Assembly (NCBI GenBank): GCA_916610825.1
Contig: OU744447.1
Coordinates: 3,832,146 to 3,896,145 of the forward strand
From: Haliclystus octoradiatus
Lineage: Eukaryota > Cnidaria > Staurozoa > Stauromedusae > Haliclystidae
Direction: 5' to 3'
Length of the DNA stretch: 64,000 nucleotides
Shown: positions 1 through 11,959 of the stretch, in pieces
Layout of the letters: the number at the start of each line of letters is the position of its first letter
Numbering within the stretch: the stretch's first letter is position 1
The notes under the pieces: model-generated
Seen by the model: only the letters and a program-made list of their open reading frames with translations
What the model was told of the DNA's origin: nothing
The model's database searches: none
Translations under genes and position numbers: made by a program

Positions 1-360
1 TTTAAGCATGGTGTATCTGTTATGTTTTGCAGATTTTTCTAATATTTCGGTATATCCTCAAAATGGGTATCAAAAAATAGCAAATTTATATTTCTGAAGA
101 TTTTTTCATATTACAGATTTAGTTTATATATTATTATTATTATTATTCATGATATTCGAAATATTCATGAATTGAAATTGATATTTAAGGTTAAAAAATA
201 TTAAAAAAATATAAAAAAATAGGTTAAAAAATATAGAGATGTGACGAAGCAAACCCGCAATATAGATTTTATCAATGTCGTGTATGTTGGACTCCTGATA
301 ATATCATCTATATAATAGATAACAATATCAACGTGTAGAATCATATAGAATCATAGAATC
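1..360. other. AT-rich stretch without a recognisable gene
   Basis: I see no coding potential, RNA gene or clear repeat here apart from short A/T runs and a brief TTA run near 130-147. Confidence 0.5.
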
Positions 361-560
361 ATAGCTTTATAATTACTATGGTTAACATCTTTTCATTTTA
401 CGTATTTTTCACAGGGTACTCTTGATCATAGCTTTACAATTGCGCCATGTTAACATCTTTTCATTTCACGTATTTTTCACAGGGTACTCTTGATCGTAGC
501 TTTATAATTACGATATGGTAACATCTTTTCATTCATTTTCACGTATTTTTCACAGGGTAC
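361..560. repeat. 67-bp minisatellite, three units
   Basis: Three diverged head-to-tail units begin at about 361, 428 and 496. Each carries the sequence TAGCTTTA near its start and the block CGTATTTTTCACAGGGTAC near its end. Unit lengths are about 67, 68 and 65 bases. No coding role is visible. Confidence 0.85.
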
Positions 561-782
561 TTGTCGCATACTGGATTTCAAAGCAACTGAATTGAAATTC
601 ATATACAAAACACCTCAACTTTTTCTATAGTATCATATTATGTCTATAAATATTTCCATGTATGTGGATTTATTAATAATGTCTGCTACTTTCATCTGTA
701 TAGTCCTTTAGTTTTCATTGACGCAACCAGTTACATATATACATATATATAAAATTTAAATTGAATAATTGTATTTACTAAA

Positions 783-1368
<586 letters not shown>

Positions 1369-1487
1369 ATAAAATGTATATTCATATATATATATATATA
1401 GTAATATAAAGGTACTTGTGTTGTCTTTGCTGTTTCAATAGTGCTCAATGCCATAAATGCAGAGCTGTTTAATAATTAATAAACGTA

Positions 1488-1545
1488 AATTGCCCGATGA
1501 TCGCCTTGGCGTGAAACTAATAGTAGCAAATATGAATGTCTGATT
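1488..1545 (+). ncRNA. degenerate hammerhead-like motif, Penelope type
   Basis: The segment reads CCGATGA, a short GC hairpin (CGCC/GGCG), GAAAC, about 20 bases and then GTC. This is the order of hammerhead core blocks (CUGAUGA, stem II, GAAA, UH) found near the ends of Penelope-like elements. The first core block has one substitution and stem I is not obvious, so self-cleavage is unlikely. Sister copies lie at 22978-23035 and 31895-31950. Confidence 0.4.
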
Positions 1546-1904
1546 TTTTCGTTTATTAATTATATACATATATATATACATAAGTGATATCTATCGTTTA
1601 AACTATTTGAAAAATTATATCAATGTTTGTTTTTAATAAAATTATATATTATATTTATCACATCTGAGTATTATCAATTCTTAGAAGATTTCAATCCCAT
1701 TCTACTCAATAGTACCTCCTCATTCCCAAGATATCCTGGAATAATCACACGAGAGATACTGGAAATAAAAATTGTACTTATTCAATATTCAGTGATCATA
1801 TTCCACATATAACACACACGCAAACGGAAAAATTATATCCGAAGCAATCACGTTTGACTGCCCTGAGACTATTATTTGAATCCATATAGATTTTATAGAA
1901 AAGA

Positions 1905-2385
1905 GAGATAGATAGATATCAGATTCTCCAAATAGTAAACATAATAATCATGTTTGGTATTATAACGAAAATGATTCGATCAATGTGATTGGTTTAGGGT
2001 TTGACGCTAAATAACTATAGCAACACTGGGTCCGAAAACACAATCGATCTTACAATTCGAACTTCACAAATGACAATTGACAAATGAGTATTTCCAATTT
2101 GATCAGGAGTTTTCAAAAACACTTCATGAGCAAGAAAGTCTTGTAAATGCTTGTGAAAGTTGTGCTAGCTATTATACAAAGCAGTTCGCGTACAATTTTT
2201 TATGAGATGTTGAGATTTGGCACACTCTATAGTCAGGAGAAAACTCGAAGGCGATAATTACTAGCAGAGGCGGCTCGTAATTTTCTAATCCCTAAACGAA
2301 GGGTCTTACTTTCGCGGCCTTCGAGCTTTCTCCTGAAGTGACTCGAATGGTGCTATCAGAGCATAGTTCTCGGAAAGTATGAACT
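1905..2385 (+). repeat. dispersed repeat, inverted partner at 27310-27695
   Basis: The stretch from ATTATAACGAAAATGATTC through ATCGATCTTACAATTCGAAC and GAGCAAGAAAGTC matches, in reverse complement and with diverged spacers, the sequence at 27480-27690. The far half contains an imperfect palindrome in both copies. It looks like a non-autonomous DNA element family. I found no reading frame of note. Confidence 0.65.
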
Positions 2386-3834
2386 ATTTGGTTTAGAACA
2401 TAGCCAGCCTCGATTTGTGACTTTTGGGTACGTTTTTTCAGAGCATTGTTTGATCCTACAATCCACGATCAAGTGTGTAATTCTCCTATGTTCGTGACGT
2501 CACAGGAAGAAAGCTGAGTCGAGAACTGTACGCTTGCCTTGAATTTTGAAAGCTGAGGGGAAAAATAAATATTGGGAAGTCCATATTTCTCTTCTTGAAA
2601 TTGCAGTAAAAGAATTGATGGTTGACATCGTTTTCTTACATAATCATGGATTCTTATCTTCAAAAAGTATTTTCTACTGTCTTGTGTATTATTTATTATG
2701 GAAGATGACTGGGAAATGGAAAGGAAATGTGTCTTACCTATAATTTCAAGAATTTCGTAGAAGGCCGTGAACGCGAAGAAAGAATTGAAGCAAAGAAAGA
2801 TTTGTTGACTGAATGTTTGATAATTGCCTATTTATTACGCCTATATTAGTTATTTATTATATAACTTTTTCGAATGTTGCTAATTTTTATTTGGAGTAAT
2901 TGTTTTATTATTTGAAATTTGAGAGGTTGATTTTGTTTATGTTTTGGTTAGTTTATTGAGAGCTTTTCTTTCTATGCCAAGAATTTAATTTTTTTACCTA
3001 TAGCTAGGAACTTGCGAAAATTGGTCGTAAAAGGGCGATGGGATGTATCAAGAAATAAAATTATGACATGATATGTTTCTACAGCTATCGATTCAGCAAA
3101 AGTTAGGCAAATTGTTTTTGAATTTTTAATTAATGCAAAAATATTTCAATACACTTTTCACATGTTTGCTTACTGGCTCGGATATTTCTCCTGGAAGCCA
3201 TTTGATTTATTTTGAACAACTCATCAGTTGTTTTGTATTTTCATACATTTCTTGAAATCGGCGGAGTCAAGCTCTCTTATGAGGAAATGGCGTTATTGTG
3301 GTTAACCAATCAAATTGCAAGAATAAATCGTAGCAAATCCTTGTTAATGTTCTAATTATATATATTTGATGTGCATCATCTTCAACATTTACTCTGAAGT
3401 AAGATAATTTTTTTACAAAAACTTTCCCGGAAAAACTATATGCATTAAACTATGAGATGCAAATTTCATAGAAACACAATTAAAATTTAACATACGGATA
3501 TTTGGTTTTATTTATCGGATCTAAACTTTTTGTCTTGACAGCTCATATACTATCGGTAGAATCAATCTTTTAATTCGACTGAACGTCACTAGCTTGAACT
3601 GCAGTAGCAGTATATTGAATCTAAACCTCCTTATTATTGATTTGATCACTGGTAGTTAAGATTGCAATCATTTCAAATTTTTAACAGCGTTCATATCCTG
3701 CTACGTATGTCTCAACCGTGCATGAGCACCATTGACTTTGGATGTGTCTATACTATTTGCGATATGTATATTATTTGGTAGTTTGAGCACTCTAGTATGA
3801 TACAGATCTTTTCTTTTCTTTTATGTGATGTTTT
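2386..3834. other. gene-less AT-rich stretch
   Basis: Only short open frames occur, on both strands (for example 2469-2663 minus and 2546-2743 plus). They overlap each other and show no recognisable domain, so I do not call a gene. Confidence 0.45.
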
Positions 3835-4110
3835 TTTTTCACAACCTTGACTGACTCATCTTGACCTCTCTATATACTGAAGACAGTCCCTTGTTCACTC
3901 ACTGTATGTATGTATGTATTTCAACCAAATATCAATTTAGAAAATATGTACATGGTTGCAGTCATCCGTAAGCACAAGTGCATGTTAAATTGAATGACAT
4001 ACTACAAGATTTTAATTTAGTAAACATCTAGTAAACACTGAGTAGTAATGATGAAGGTTAATGGCCAGAAACAAGTACTTGTCTGATGCTAAACGCATTC
4101 ATATAAATAC
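3835..4110 (+). repeat. diverged copy of the repeat at 31690-31950, interrupted
   Basis: Blocks matching 31740-31870 (CTCATCTTGACC, CCCTTGTT, GGCCAGAAACAAGTACTTGT) occur in the same order, split by about 120 unrelated bases that include a TATG tetranucleotide run at 3904-3920. The hammerhead core present in the other copy is lost here. It is likely a decayed Penelope-like or other retroelement end. Confidence 0.45.
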
Positions 4111-4843
4111 TTTTCACCCGTAATCTATATTCATAAAAATATGTCTTTGGTCTTTATGTATACTTATAATACCTGCTGTATACGCTATAAGCTAATATAT
4201 TTGCAAAACAAATCCGATTGATATTTGAAATAATTTCGTATTTCATTTGTTAGGTCTAATAAGATATTTTATATTTTACAATAGCTAATATATTTCGAGT
4301 AATTTTCAATATTTATGATAATGTGACAGTCATCCAATGGCTATTTCTAATAGAAATATTTGCAATCAATTAATGGAAACACACGATAATTTATTAAATT
4401 TGAAATATTTAATTATATAATAAAACATATTTCCAATTTATTAAAATATAATTGACATGCTTATTCACTGATTAGATATAATGCAACTATTGTTATTAAT
4501 TGTATAATAACTTATCAACTTCTCGTTATACGGATAATCTGTCAGCCATTTCAATGTTAAGATATCACAGTGATGTTTCGCTTTCCTCATCTTACATGTT
4601 TACATAATTACGAGGCACAACCCGTTGTTCTTTTGTTCATTTATTTAACATTTGTGTCGCTGAGGCACCAGTACAAAACAAGACTGTTGGTCATTGGTCA
4701 TGTTCAATATGCTGTGAATTGCTACTTTATGGTATTCTTGCCATAATATACGTACATCTGGTCTAACATTACCAAAATGGTGAATCGTAATGACACAGTT
4801 ATTATTTTATAACACGGCAAGACGTATACATCTGTAGTTTACT
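4111..4843. other. upstream region of the xylosyltransferase-like gene
   Basis: This is AT-rich DNA that should contain the promoter and 5' UTR of the gene starting at 4844. I see no convincing TATA box or other motif. Confidence 0.35.
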
Positions 4844-7800
4844 ATGATGAGACAAAATAAAACAAAAATTATTCTTATCTTTGGTATACTTGGATGTTTG
4901 CTTTTTTGGAGTGGAATAATACAAAATGCGACAAGCATCACAATTCTTCAAACAGAAAAAGGAAAAATATCAGTTAGGTATATAGATCTATTACCATAGT
5001 TTACTTTTACGTTTAAATTTAAATAATCTACTTTTAAAAACATTTCATAGGAAATTCTTCAATAATAATATTGTTTATGTAGTTACAAGTGGTGAGACTT
5101 TTTTATCTTTAGAAAAGAGTTTGTGAATAAGCTATTGATGGCTGGCGGGTTGCCGTTTTGATTTTATTAAAATTCATGTTTGGACAGTTGGGGGGATGTT
5201 TCATAAGCGGTTTGCCTCAGCCGCAGAATGTTTATCAGGCATAATCAATCTGTAATCAACGCGTCTGTTAGACTGAGAACTTTATATTCAAAAAACATAT
5301 GCTAGAGAATGTTACCGTTTAAGATTTGAATACGAATTTTATTTCGTTACCTTACCTGTTCTATATAACAATCATATTTTTGATTACATCTGTAAAGCAG
5401 TTTAATGCGCGATAATTTATACTACTTCGGCTGAAGCGTATCATTAAGTATATAATATATAACCTGAAAATGCAATGTTTGGACAACAAGCTTAATGGGG
5501 AAGCTTAGATTTAGTTGTTTTTGGTTTTACTTAGGCTTTTTCAATACAATGATATTGTCCATATAAAATTCCTTCATAAATTCAAAATAAGTTCTGAAGA
5601 GATGTCATAAAAATCTATTTACTTGGAAATAGAAACTGAGACCTTAGATCATTGCGAATCTAATCGTTTTGTTCGACAAAATTAGCAATATTCTTCGAAG
5701 AGAATTTCATAACCTTCCCAAGAAAATTTCAGAAATTTCCAAGTCAATTTCAGAAAATTCCAATATAATTTGAGGCAGTTGCAAATGAATTTCGAACTGA
5801 TACTTAATTACATAACCCTGCCGATTTCATGTCAGTCATGAAGTTAATTATAGCTATGCTCGAATAAGGACAGAGGAAGTATAGTGTAATTAGCGGAAAC
5901 CGGAAGATGGCGTAATTGACGGAGATTGAGGATGATTTTGTAAATTATGCAATTGATGCTATAAAAGTGAGAAAATATCATCAGCCTCGTGAATCGCAGT
6001 CAACATCTGCAATCCTCTGACATCCGCAGATTTCACTGCAATGCTCCCTTTAACCGTATTCGGGGGGATATTTGTCATGAATTTATTTTTGACAGATGCG
6101 CATGAAATCGAAAGTTGCCTTTAAAGTTATTATCTGTCTGAAATTGGTTTGGAACTGCCTGAATTTGGTTTTAAAATATCAGAAATTGAATTAAAACTGT
6201 TTGAAATTACTTTTAAAAGGCGTGGTACTAGAAGAAACAAGTCTTCCTATCAACTAAACATGAATTTGAACCGCTAATATGTACTAAATCTGAACCTCCC
6301 TCTTGTTCAGCTAGCAAAACGCTTGCAATAGTTAAGATTCACTGTACTGTTGATTGGGTATCATAAGATCTAACTATACTCAACCATCTCATAAAGCTAG
6401 TTGGATTATACTGATCATATAAGATGCTGAAGTGCTTACGGTTTCATTAGCTCAAATGGAAGAGCCTTCATATTATATCATATCTGATCGACTGTGGTTC
6501 AGTTTCCGGAATGTCAAGTCAGCTTAAATTTATCCAAAGCATCATATAAGTACCACCTAAGGCTGAATGATAGAATAGTCAGGAGGGAGTTACATTGTGA
6601 GTATCTGCAGCGCATCGTCGAGGATTCAAAAATCGATGCCTAAAGCCTGGTTCCCATATAGCAAATTTGCCTGCGTCGTTGCCTGCGACATTTGCCTGGG
6701 TTACAGCCGTAGACATTTAATGATCTTTTTTCTATGGTTTCGACCGGATATCATTATTCTTGCCTGCGTCATTTCAAAATTGAACTCACTCCAACTTTGA
6801 AATCATTCAGGCAAGACAAATGATATCCGGTCGAAACAATAGAAGAAAGATCATTAAATGTCTACGGCTGTGACCCAGGCAAATGTCGCAGGCAACGACG
6901 CAGGCAAATTTGCTATATGGGGACCAAGCTTAATTGATTCGACAATTTTAGCATTCGACGCCTATCTTCTATGAAATCTTGAAATTGATTTGCAGTGTCA
7001 CAGATTAATACGGAGTTTAATACGCAGATTAATACGGAGAATTTAGCTTCATTACTCTAAACGAAACGAGCAACTACTCTGAAAACTGATATGCGATACG
7101 GCTGGATTTGGTAGGTCGATACCGAATCAATTAAATTAATACATTTATGGAAGCAGAACCTATATTAGATGAATCTCCATATCTACCATTTTCTTATCAA
7201 CTCCGTTAAATAAACGATATGTATTTGAATAAGTGAGATACAAATTGAGAAATGGGAATTATTCATGTCTTGATAACTTATGTATAGTGTTTGTTTGTTT
7301 GTGTGTGTGTGTGTGTGTGTTTGTGTGCGTGTGTACAAATGAAATGCTCAATATAATTAATGTTTTTATATAATACATTTTTTATTTTACTCAGAGAGAA
7401 GGACGGCACATCCTTTGCGATAATGTGAGCGTCTACTCTATTTCTATACGTTTATTGTTTATTACTTAGGCCCTACTAGAATTACTTGCTTGATAATTTT
7501 TCTTTATCAGCTTGATGTGGTCTACATAAAAGTGATTCCTTTTTTCTTTGTAGTGATCTGTCGAATGTTATTCATATTGCCATGGTTTCATGTGGTACAT
7601 ACAGCTCAAATATGGTCAATTCCATCAAATCAATCCTCTTAACAGCAGATTCATCAATTCATTTCCATATATTTACAGATGAAAAACAATATAAATTGAT
7701 AGTTAGCGAAATGTTGTCACAATTCTCATTCACGTCATCACTAAAAACTAGAGCCACTTTTCACGATATAGCACTACCAAATATAATCAAAGAAAAGAAT

Positions 7801-10800
7801 GTTTGGCTAAAGATGTTTAAACCATGTGCAGCTCTACGCTTATTTTTAACAGTAAGTTGACAAAGTTTTTATGGACGCATTGTCAGACAGTCCTCATATC
7901 ACAAAGTTTTCATACTCATACAATAAGTTTGCATTCAAAATCACAATGTCTACATCATACAGATAGGTTACTACTCTTAAGTCATTATCGCTTGATCATT
8001 GATCATTTATAAGTTACAAATATGTATTCAAAACAGGAAAAGAAGGATTCATATTGTGGTTCGATTATATTGAGAGAAAATGTTTAATTATTACAGAGTC
8101 AGAGTATTTCTGCGTGGAATTTTCCACTGACTGTTGTACTACTCATGAAAATTATTCGAACATCAACCAAAATGAGACTAATATGAAGCTGACAAAGAAT
8201 GCATTCCAGTATAATTCGTATAAACGTGTTTCCAATAATATAAAATGATTTGTTAGTAACATGTAAACGATTTTCGCATAAAAATTAGATGACACAAGCA
8301 GAAGCAATTAACCTTTTACACTGAAGCAGTTATTTTCATTTATTTAATACCCAGGGTGATATTCTATTTGCTTAATTGATGAAATATTTGTGTTTGTTAT
8401 TCATTTTCGCCAATCAACCAGTGACTTGTATCAATTTCTCGCACGTTGAGAACGCGATAGGCTCAATCTCATACCGCGTACAATGTTTCTCGCGTGCCAA
8501 AAGCTATAATGTACGTTCACAGCCTCTTGCTTGTTCTTTTAATGATTCGGCACGACTTAAGCTATATATAACCCATACATGTAAACCGTTGTTGAATAAG
8601 ATTAATTAAATCTAACGTAACATGGAAACAGGCTGAACTTTATTTGATTGAAGATAATTAGATGACTGATTTCATTTATTACTGATTATAGCGAATAGCT
8701 CAATGAGAGGATTCATAGGATTATTTTTTTCTCATACGATGTCTCTTCGCAGACATGAGTTATCATCTATAGATTATTTTGTTCTTCAACAGGAGTCACT
8801 TCATGAGATAGACACAATCATATATCTAGATATAGATGTTCTTCTCTTGAAACCGATTATTTTTATTATTAGGATTATTTTTTTCTCATACGATGTCTCT
8901 TTGCAGACATGAGTTATCCTCTATAAATTATTTTGTTCTTCAACAGGAGTCACTTCATGAGATAGACACAATCATATATCTAGATATAGATGTTCTTCTC
9001 TTGAAACCGATTATTTTTATTATTAGGATTATTTTTTTCTCATACGATGTCTCTTTGCAGACATGAGTTATCCTCTATAAATTATTTTGATCTTCAACAG
9101 GAGTCACTTCGTGAGATAGACACAATCATATATCTAGATATAGATGTTCTTCTCTTGAAACCGATTATTTTTCTTATTAGGATTATTTTTTTCTCATACG
9201 ATGTCTCTTTGCAGACATGAGTTATCCTCTATAAATTATTTTGTTCTTCAACAGGAGTCACTTCGTGAGATAGACACAATCATATATCTAGATATAGATG
9301 TTCTTCTCTTGAAACCGATTATTTTTCTTATTAGGATTATTTTTTTCTCATACGATGTCTCTTTGCAGACATGAGTTATCCTCTATAAATTATTTTGTTC
9401 TTCAACAGGAGTCACTTCGTGAGATAGACACAATCATATATCTAGATATAGATGTTCTTCTCTTGAAACCGATTATTTTTATTATTAGGATTATTTTTTT
9501 CTCATACGATGTCTCTTTGCAGACATGAGTTATCCTCTATAAATTATTTTGTTCTTCAACAGGAGTCACTTCGTGAGATAGACACAATCATATATCTAGA
9601 TATAGATGTTCTTCTCTTGAAACCGATAGGAGAGCTTTATAAAGAAATAAAGAAATTTACCTCTCATCAAATAATTGCTGCAAGTCAGGAAAATGAAATT
9701 AAAGAGCGGTCGTCCTATTATCATTATTCAGCACATCCACATTACGGTGAAAGTGGAATAAATTCTGGTGTTATGATTATGAATTTAACAAGAATGAGAA
9801 GGGTTAATTTTATTCAGATGATACAACGAATACATAGCTGTTATAGCAACACTATTCGGTATGGTGATCAAGATTTACTTAACATATATTTTCATTCTCA
9901 TCCAGGTAAGACTAAACTATTCATATATTATGCCTGATAATTGAACATTTATTGTGGTTAGTAATCAGTAATTGCCTTGATACACTTGTCAAATGCAATC
10001 TTCTATTTGTAGAAGAGTGTGGACGCTATTTAACATTTAGACAATGAGCCCGAGTTGTCTACCGTCGAATAGTTACCGAGGTCCTCCGAGGTGACTATTC
10101 TGGACTTGTTTTTAGTAGAAACCAACTAGTGGCACAAGCAAAAACATATAAAAAGATATTAATTCAACTATTTCTTCGCTTCTTGCATAATTAATTTTAA
10201 ATACAATCGTAAATCAAAGGCTTCCATGACGACAATGGCGTCGTGATTTGGGGGATTAATTTTAATTTGACTTGATTCAGATTTAACTTTTAAAACAAAA
10301 AAAGTTGGATATTAATACTGGCTACAAATTTACAGTCCCACAAAATAGCAAACTTGAGCAAGGTAACTATTGAATATCTAAAAATACATAAATGTTTGCA
10401 GTTTGTAATATAAACCTTTGTTGTTTATAAACTTTTGCTGACTAGTGAACTAATTTATATCTGCAATAAAGTAGCGACGAAAACATTGCGAGAAGATTGT
10501 TAAATAGTAATAAAACTGTATATGCATAGCCTACCTTTGATCAACTTCATCTTATATTTTGTTGCTTGTTTTGTTTTCTCGGGGACGGAATTTAGAAGTT
10601 ACTCTCGTAATTCGTATAAAAATTTTATTCAAAAACACTTGCGAATCGTTTGTTTACTTTTTGAAACTTGCGAGGGAACTTGCCAGCGTTCACTATAATG
10701 AGCATAGAGAATAGTTAGTAGAGAACGATGGAGCAACCAATCAGAATGCAGATCATCGAATAGTACCCTAGTCGGTTTCGACTAATTGCTAATAGTACCG

Positions 10801-11959
10801 TCATTTGAAATCAATTTCAACAGATTTCACGACAGATAATTATTAATGCGCAAAAATGATTGGAAGGTACAGGGTACTTAGAAAATACTGGGCAATTCAA
10901 TTACCTCTAAGCCATTCCATCGACCATCAGAAGCTGGTACTCATTTGATATCTTTAGATAAAGTCAAGACGGGGTTGACAGTTGGGTGATTTCAAAAACG
11001 GCTGGTAAGATGTTTCAAAAATGTATTGCGTTACCGGGCCTAAACACAATCCATCTACGGAAAACTTGAATTTCAAATGAAATGATTTTATAAAACGTGG
11101 AAGAATACACAACTACAATATTTTATCTTTGATAGTTCCAAACTCGCACTTTCTTTGATATGCCACATTTTGACGAGTTGTAAATCACTTAGAAAATATC
11201 AGAATGGCTATAGTGAGAAAGACATTTGAAATTTGAGCTTTATCGTATAGTTGGAATGAAATTCATTTTTGCAGCATGAATGATGAAAATCAACGGCCAC
11301 ATACAAAAAGAAAAACTTCAAATTCAAGATAGATTCAAAAAATATTACGGAGTTGTCCAGAGTTGTTTTCCTTTACTTCAATTGATCAAACAAACCATTC
11401 GGCAATGCTGATTTAATCGAGTAATTGTAAATAATATTTGCGTTCAAAATTAAGGTATAAAAAAAGGTCGGTAATAGTATCCTGCCCATGATTTTGATTT
11501 CAATGAGTGTTACGATGACACAAAGGAGTGTCAGGTGGCACGAATTGAGTAATCAAAAATCGGAACATTGAGCGTTTATGAAAAGTAAATATCAATCCTA
11601 TTTAGAGAGCTCGATATGTGTTGTAATTCCGAATGTTTTTCTTTGATATTTCAGATACGCTCTACGTGCTCGAGTGCTCCTTCAATTATCGGTCAGATCA
11701 TTTTTATGAAGAAACCAATACATGTAAACATTCAATTAAACATGGTATTTCTATTATTCATGGTACTCGTGAAATTTATAGGAGAATTCCACAACATGTA
11801 TTTAGTTATGTAAGTACATCTATAGCACATTCAAGTTTCGCAAAGAGTGGGAAATCAAGTCTTAAAAGTACTACTGAGAAGATTTTAAAGCTTGGAGGAT
11901 ACTTAAATACTTATTCATCACAATATAAAATTGCTAAACTTATAATGGATAGCATATGA
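4844..11959 (+). CDS. glucoside xylosyltransferase-like Golgi enzyme, five exons
   Basis: Predicted exons are 4844-4977, 7395-7424, 7554-7851, 9563-9905 and 11655-11959. All junctions are GT-AG, the frames join exactly, and the total is 1110 nt (369 aa plus stop). Residues about 9-26 form a type II signal anchor. From about residue 60 the protein follows family GT8 in the glucoside xylosyltransferase (GXYLT) style: HIAMVSCGT, FHIFTDE, FKPCAALRLFL, a DxD metal site in YLDIDVLLLKP (167-169), GINSGVMIMNLTRMRR (219-234), GDQDLLNI (255-262) and a C-terminal HGTR (304-307). Known GXYLTs add xylose to O-glucose on Notch EGF repeats. That role is inferred from family. Length is somewhat below the ~440 aa of vertebrate members, mainly in the stem. 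Exon 2 is only 30 nt. Two in-frame ATGs start the frame. A candidate ATTAAA signal lies at 11997-12002. Intron 3 contains decoy copies of the exon 4 start (8716-9562). Confidence 0.88.
6438..7145 (+). mobile_element. tRNA-derived SINE (family 1), split by a foldback insertion
   Basis: It starts with a tRNA-like head (TTAGCTCAAATGG, box B-like GTGGTTCAG) and continues with the family body (GTGAGTATCTGCAGCGCATCGT, TTGAAATTGATTTGCAGTGTC) and a diverged tail near GGTAGGTCGATACCG. The same body occurs at 49875-50243, 52682-53052, 33659-33987 and 10809-10992. The copy is broken at 6643-6955 by a palindromic element. It lies in intron 1 of the xylosyltransferase-like gene. Confidence 0.75.
6643..6955. 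mobile_element. foldback (long inverted-repeat) MITE nested in a SINE
   Basis: The left arm, about 6643-6785, and the right arm, about 6795-6932, are near-perfect reverse complements. Shared blocks include CCATATAGCAAATTTGCC, CCGTAGACATTTAATGATC and CGACCGGATATCATT. A 9-bp near-direct repeat, CGATGCCTA at 6634-6642 and CGACGCCTA at 6956-6964, may be the target-site duplication. No coding capacity. Confidence 0.85.
8716..9628 (+). repeat. 154-bp tandem array carrying truncated copies of exon 4
   Basis: Six units with an exact 154-base period. The acceptor-plus-exon start (CAACAG then GAGTCACTTC) recurs at 8793, 8947, 9101, 9255, 9409 and 9563. Each of the first five units holds intron end, acceptor and the first 66 exon nucleotides, including the DxD codons, ending at AAACCGAT. 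It then returns to intron sequence without a donor. Only the last unit, starting at 9563, continues into the full exon. Units differ at few sites (for example CTTCATGAG in units 1-2 against CTTCGTGAG in 3-6). Each unit also has a second possible acceptor, CTCTTTGCAG (CTCTTCGCAG in unit 1). Confidence 0.97.
10809..10992 (-). mobile_element. fragment of SINE family 1
   Basis: In reverse complement this reads through the family body: TTGACTTTATCTAAAG, ACCAGCTTCTGATGGTCGATGG, and TGTTGAAATTGATTTC. Head and tail are missing or too diverged to see. It lies in intron 4 of the xylosyltransferase-like gene. The rest of that intron (9906-11654) holds short hairpins, such as GAATAGTTACC paired with GGTGACTATTC near 10066-10103, and no gene. 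Confidence 0.6.

Noticed and set aside
8716-9628. CRISPR-like array of regular repeats
   Set aside because: The 154-bp units are contiguous copies of an intron-exon junction without spacers, in an animal gene.
9509-9937. Reading exon 4 of the xylosyltransferase-like gene from the upstream ATG or from the CTCTTTGCAG acceptor
   Set aside because: The CTCTTTGCAG acceptor would join exon 3 out of frame; CAACAG before GAGTCA gives the right phase and matches the family alignment.
10020-10800. A DNA transposon bounded by CGAATAGT motifs
   Set aside because: The two hairpins at either end do not pair with each other convincingly, so I could not define an element.
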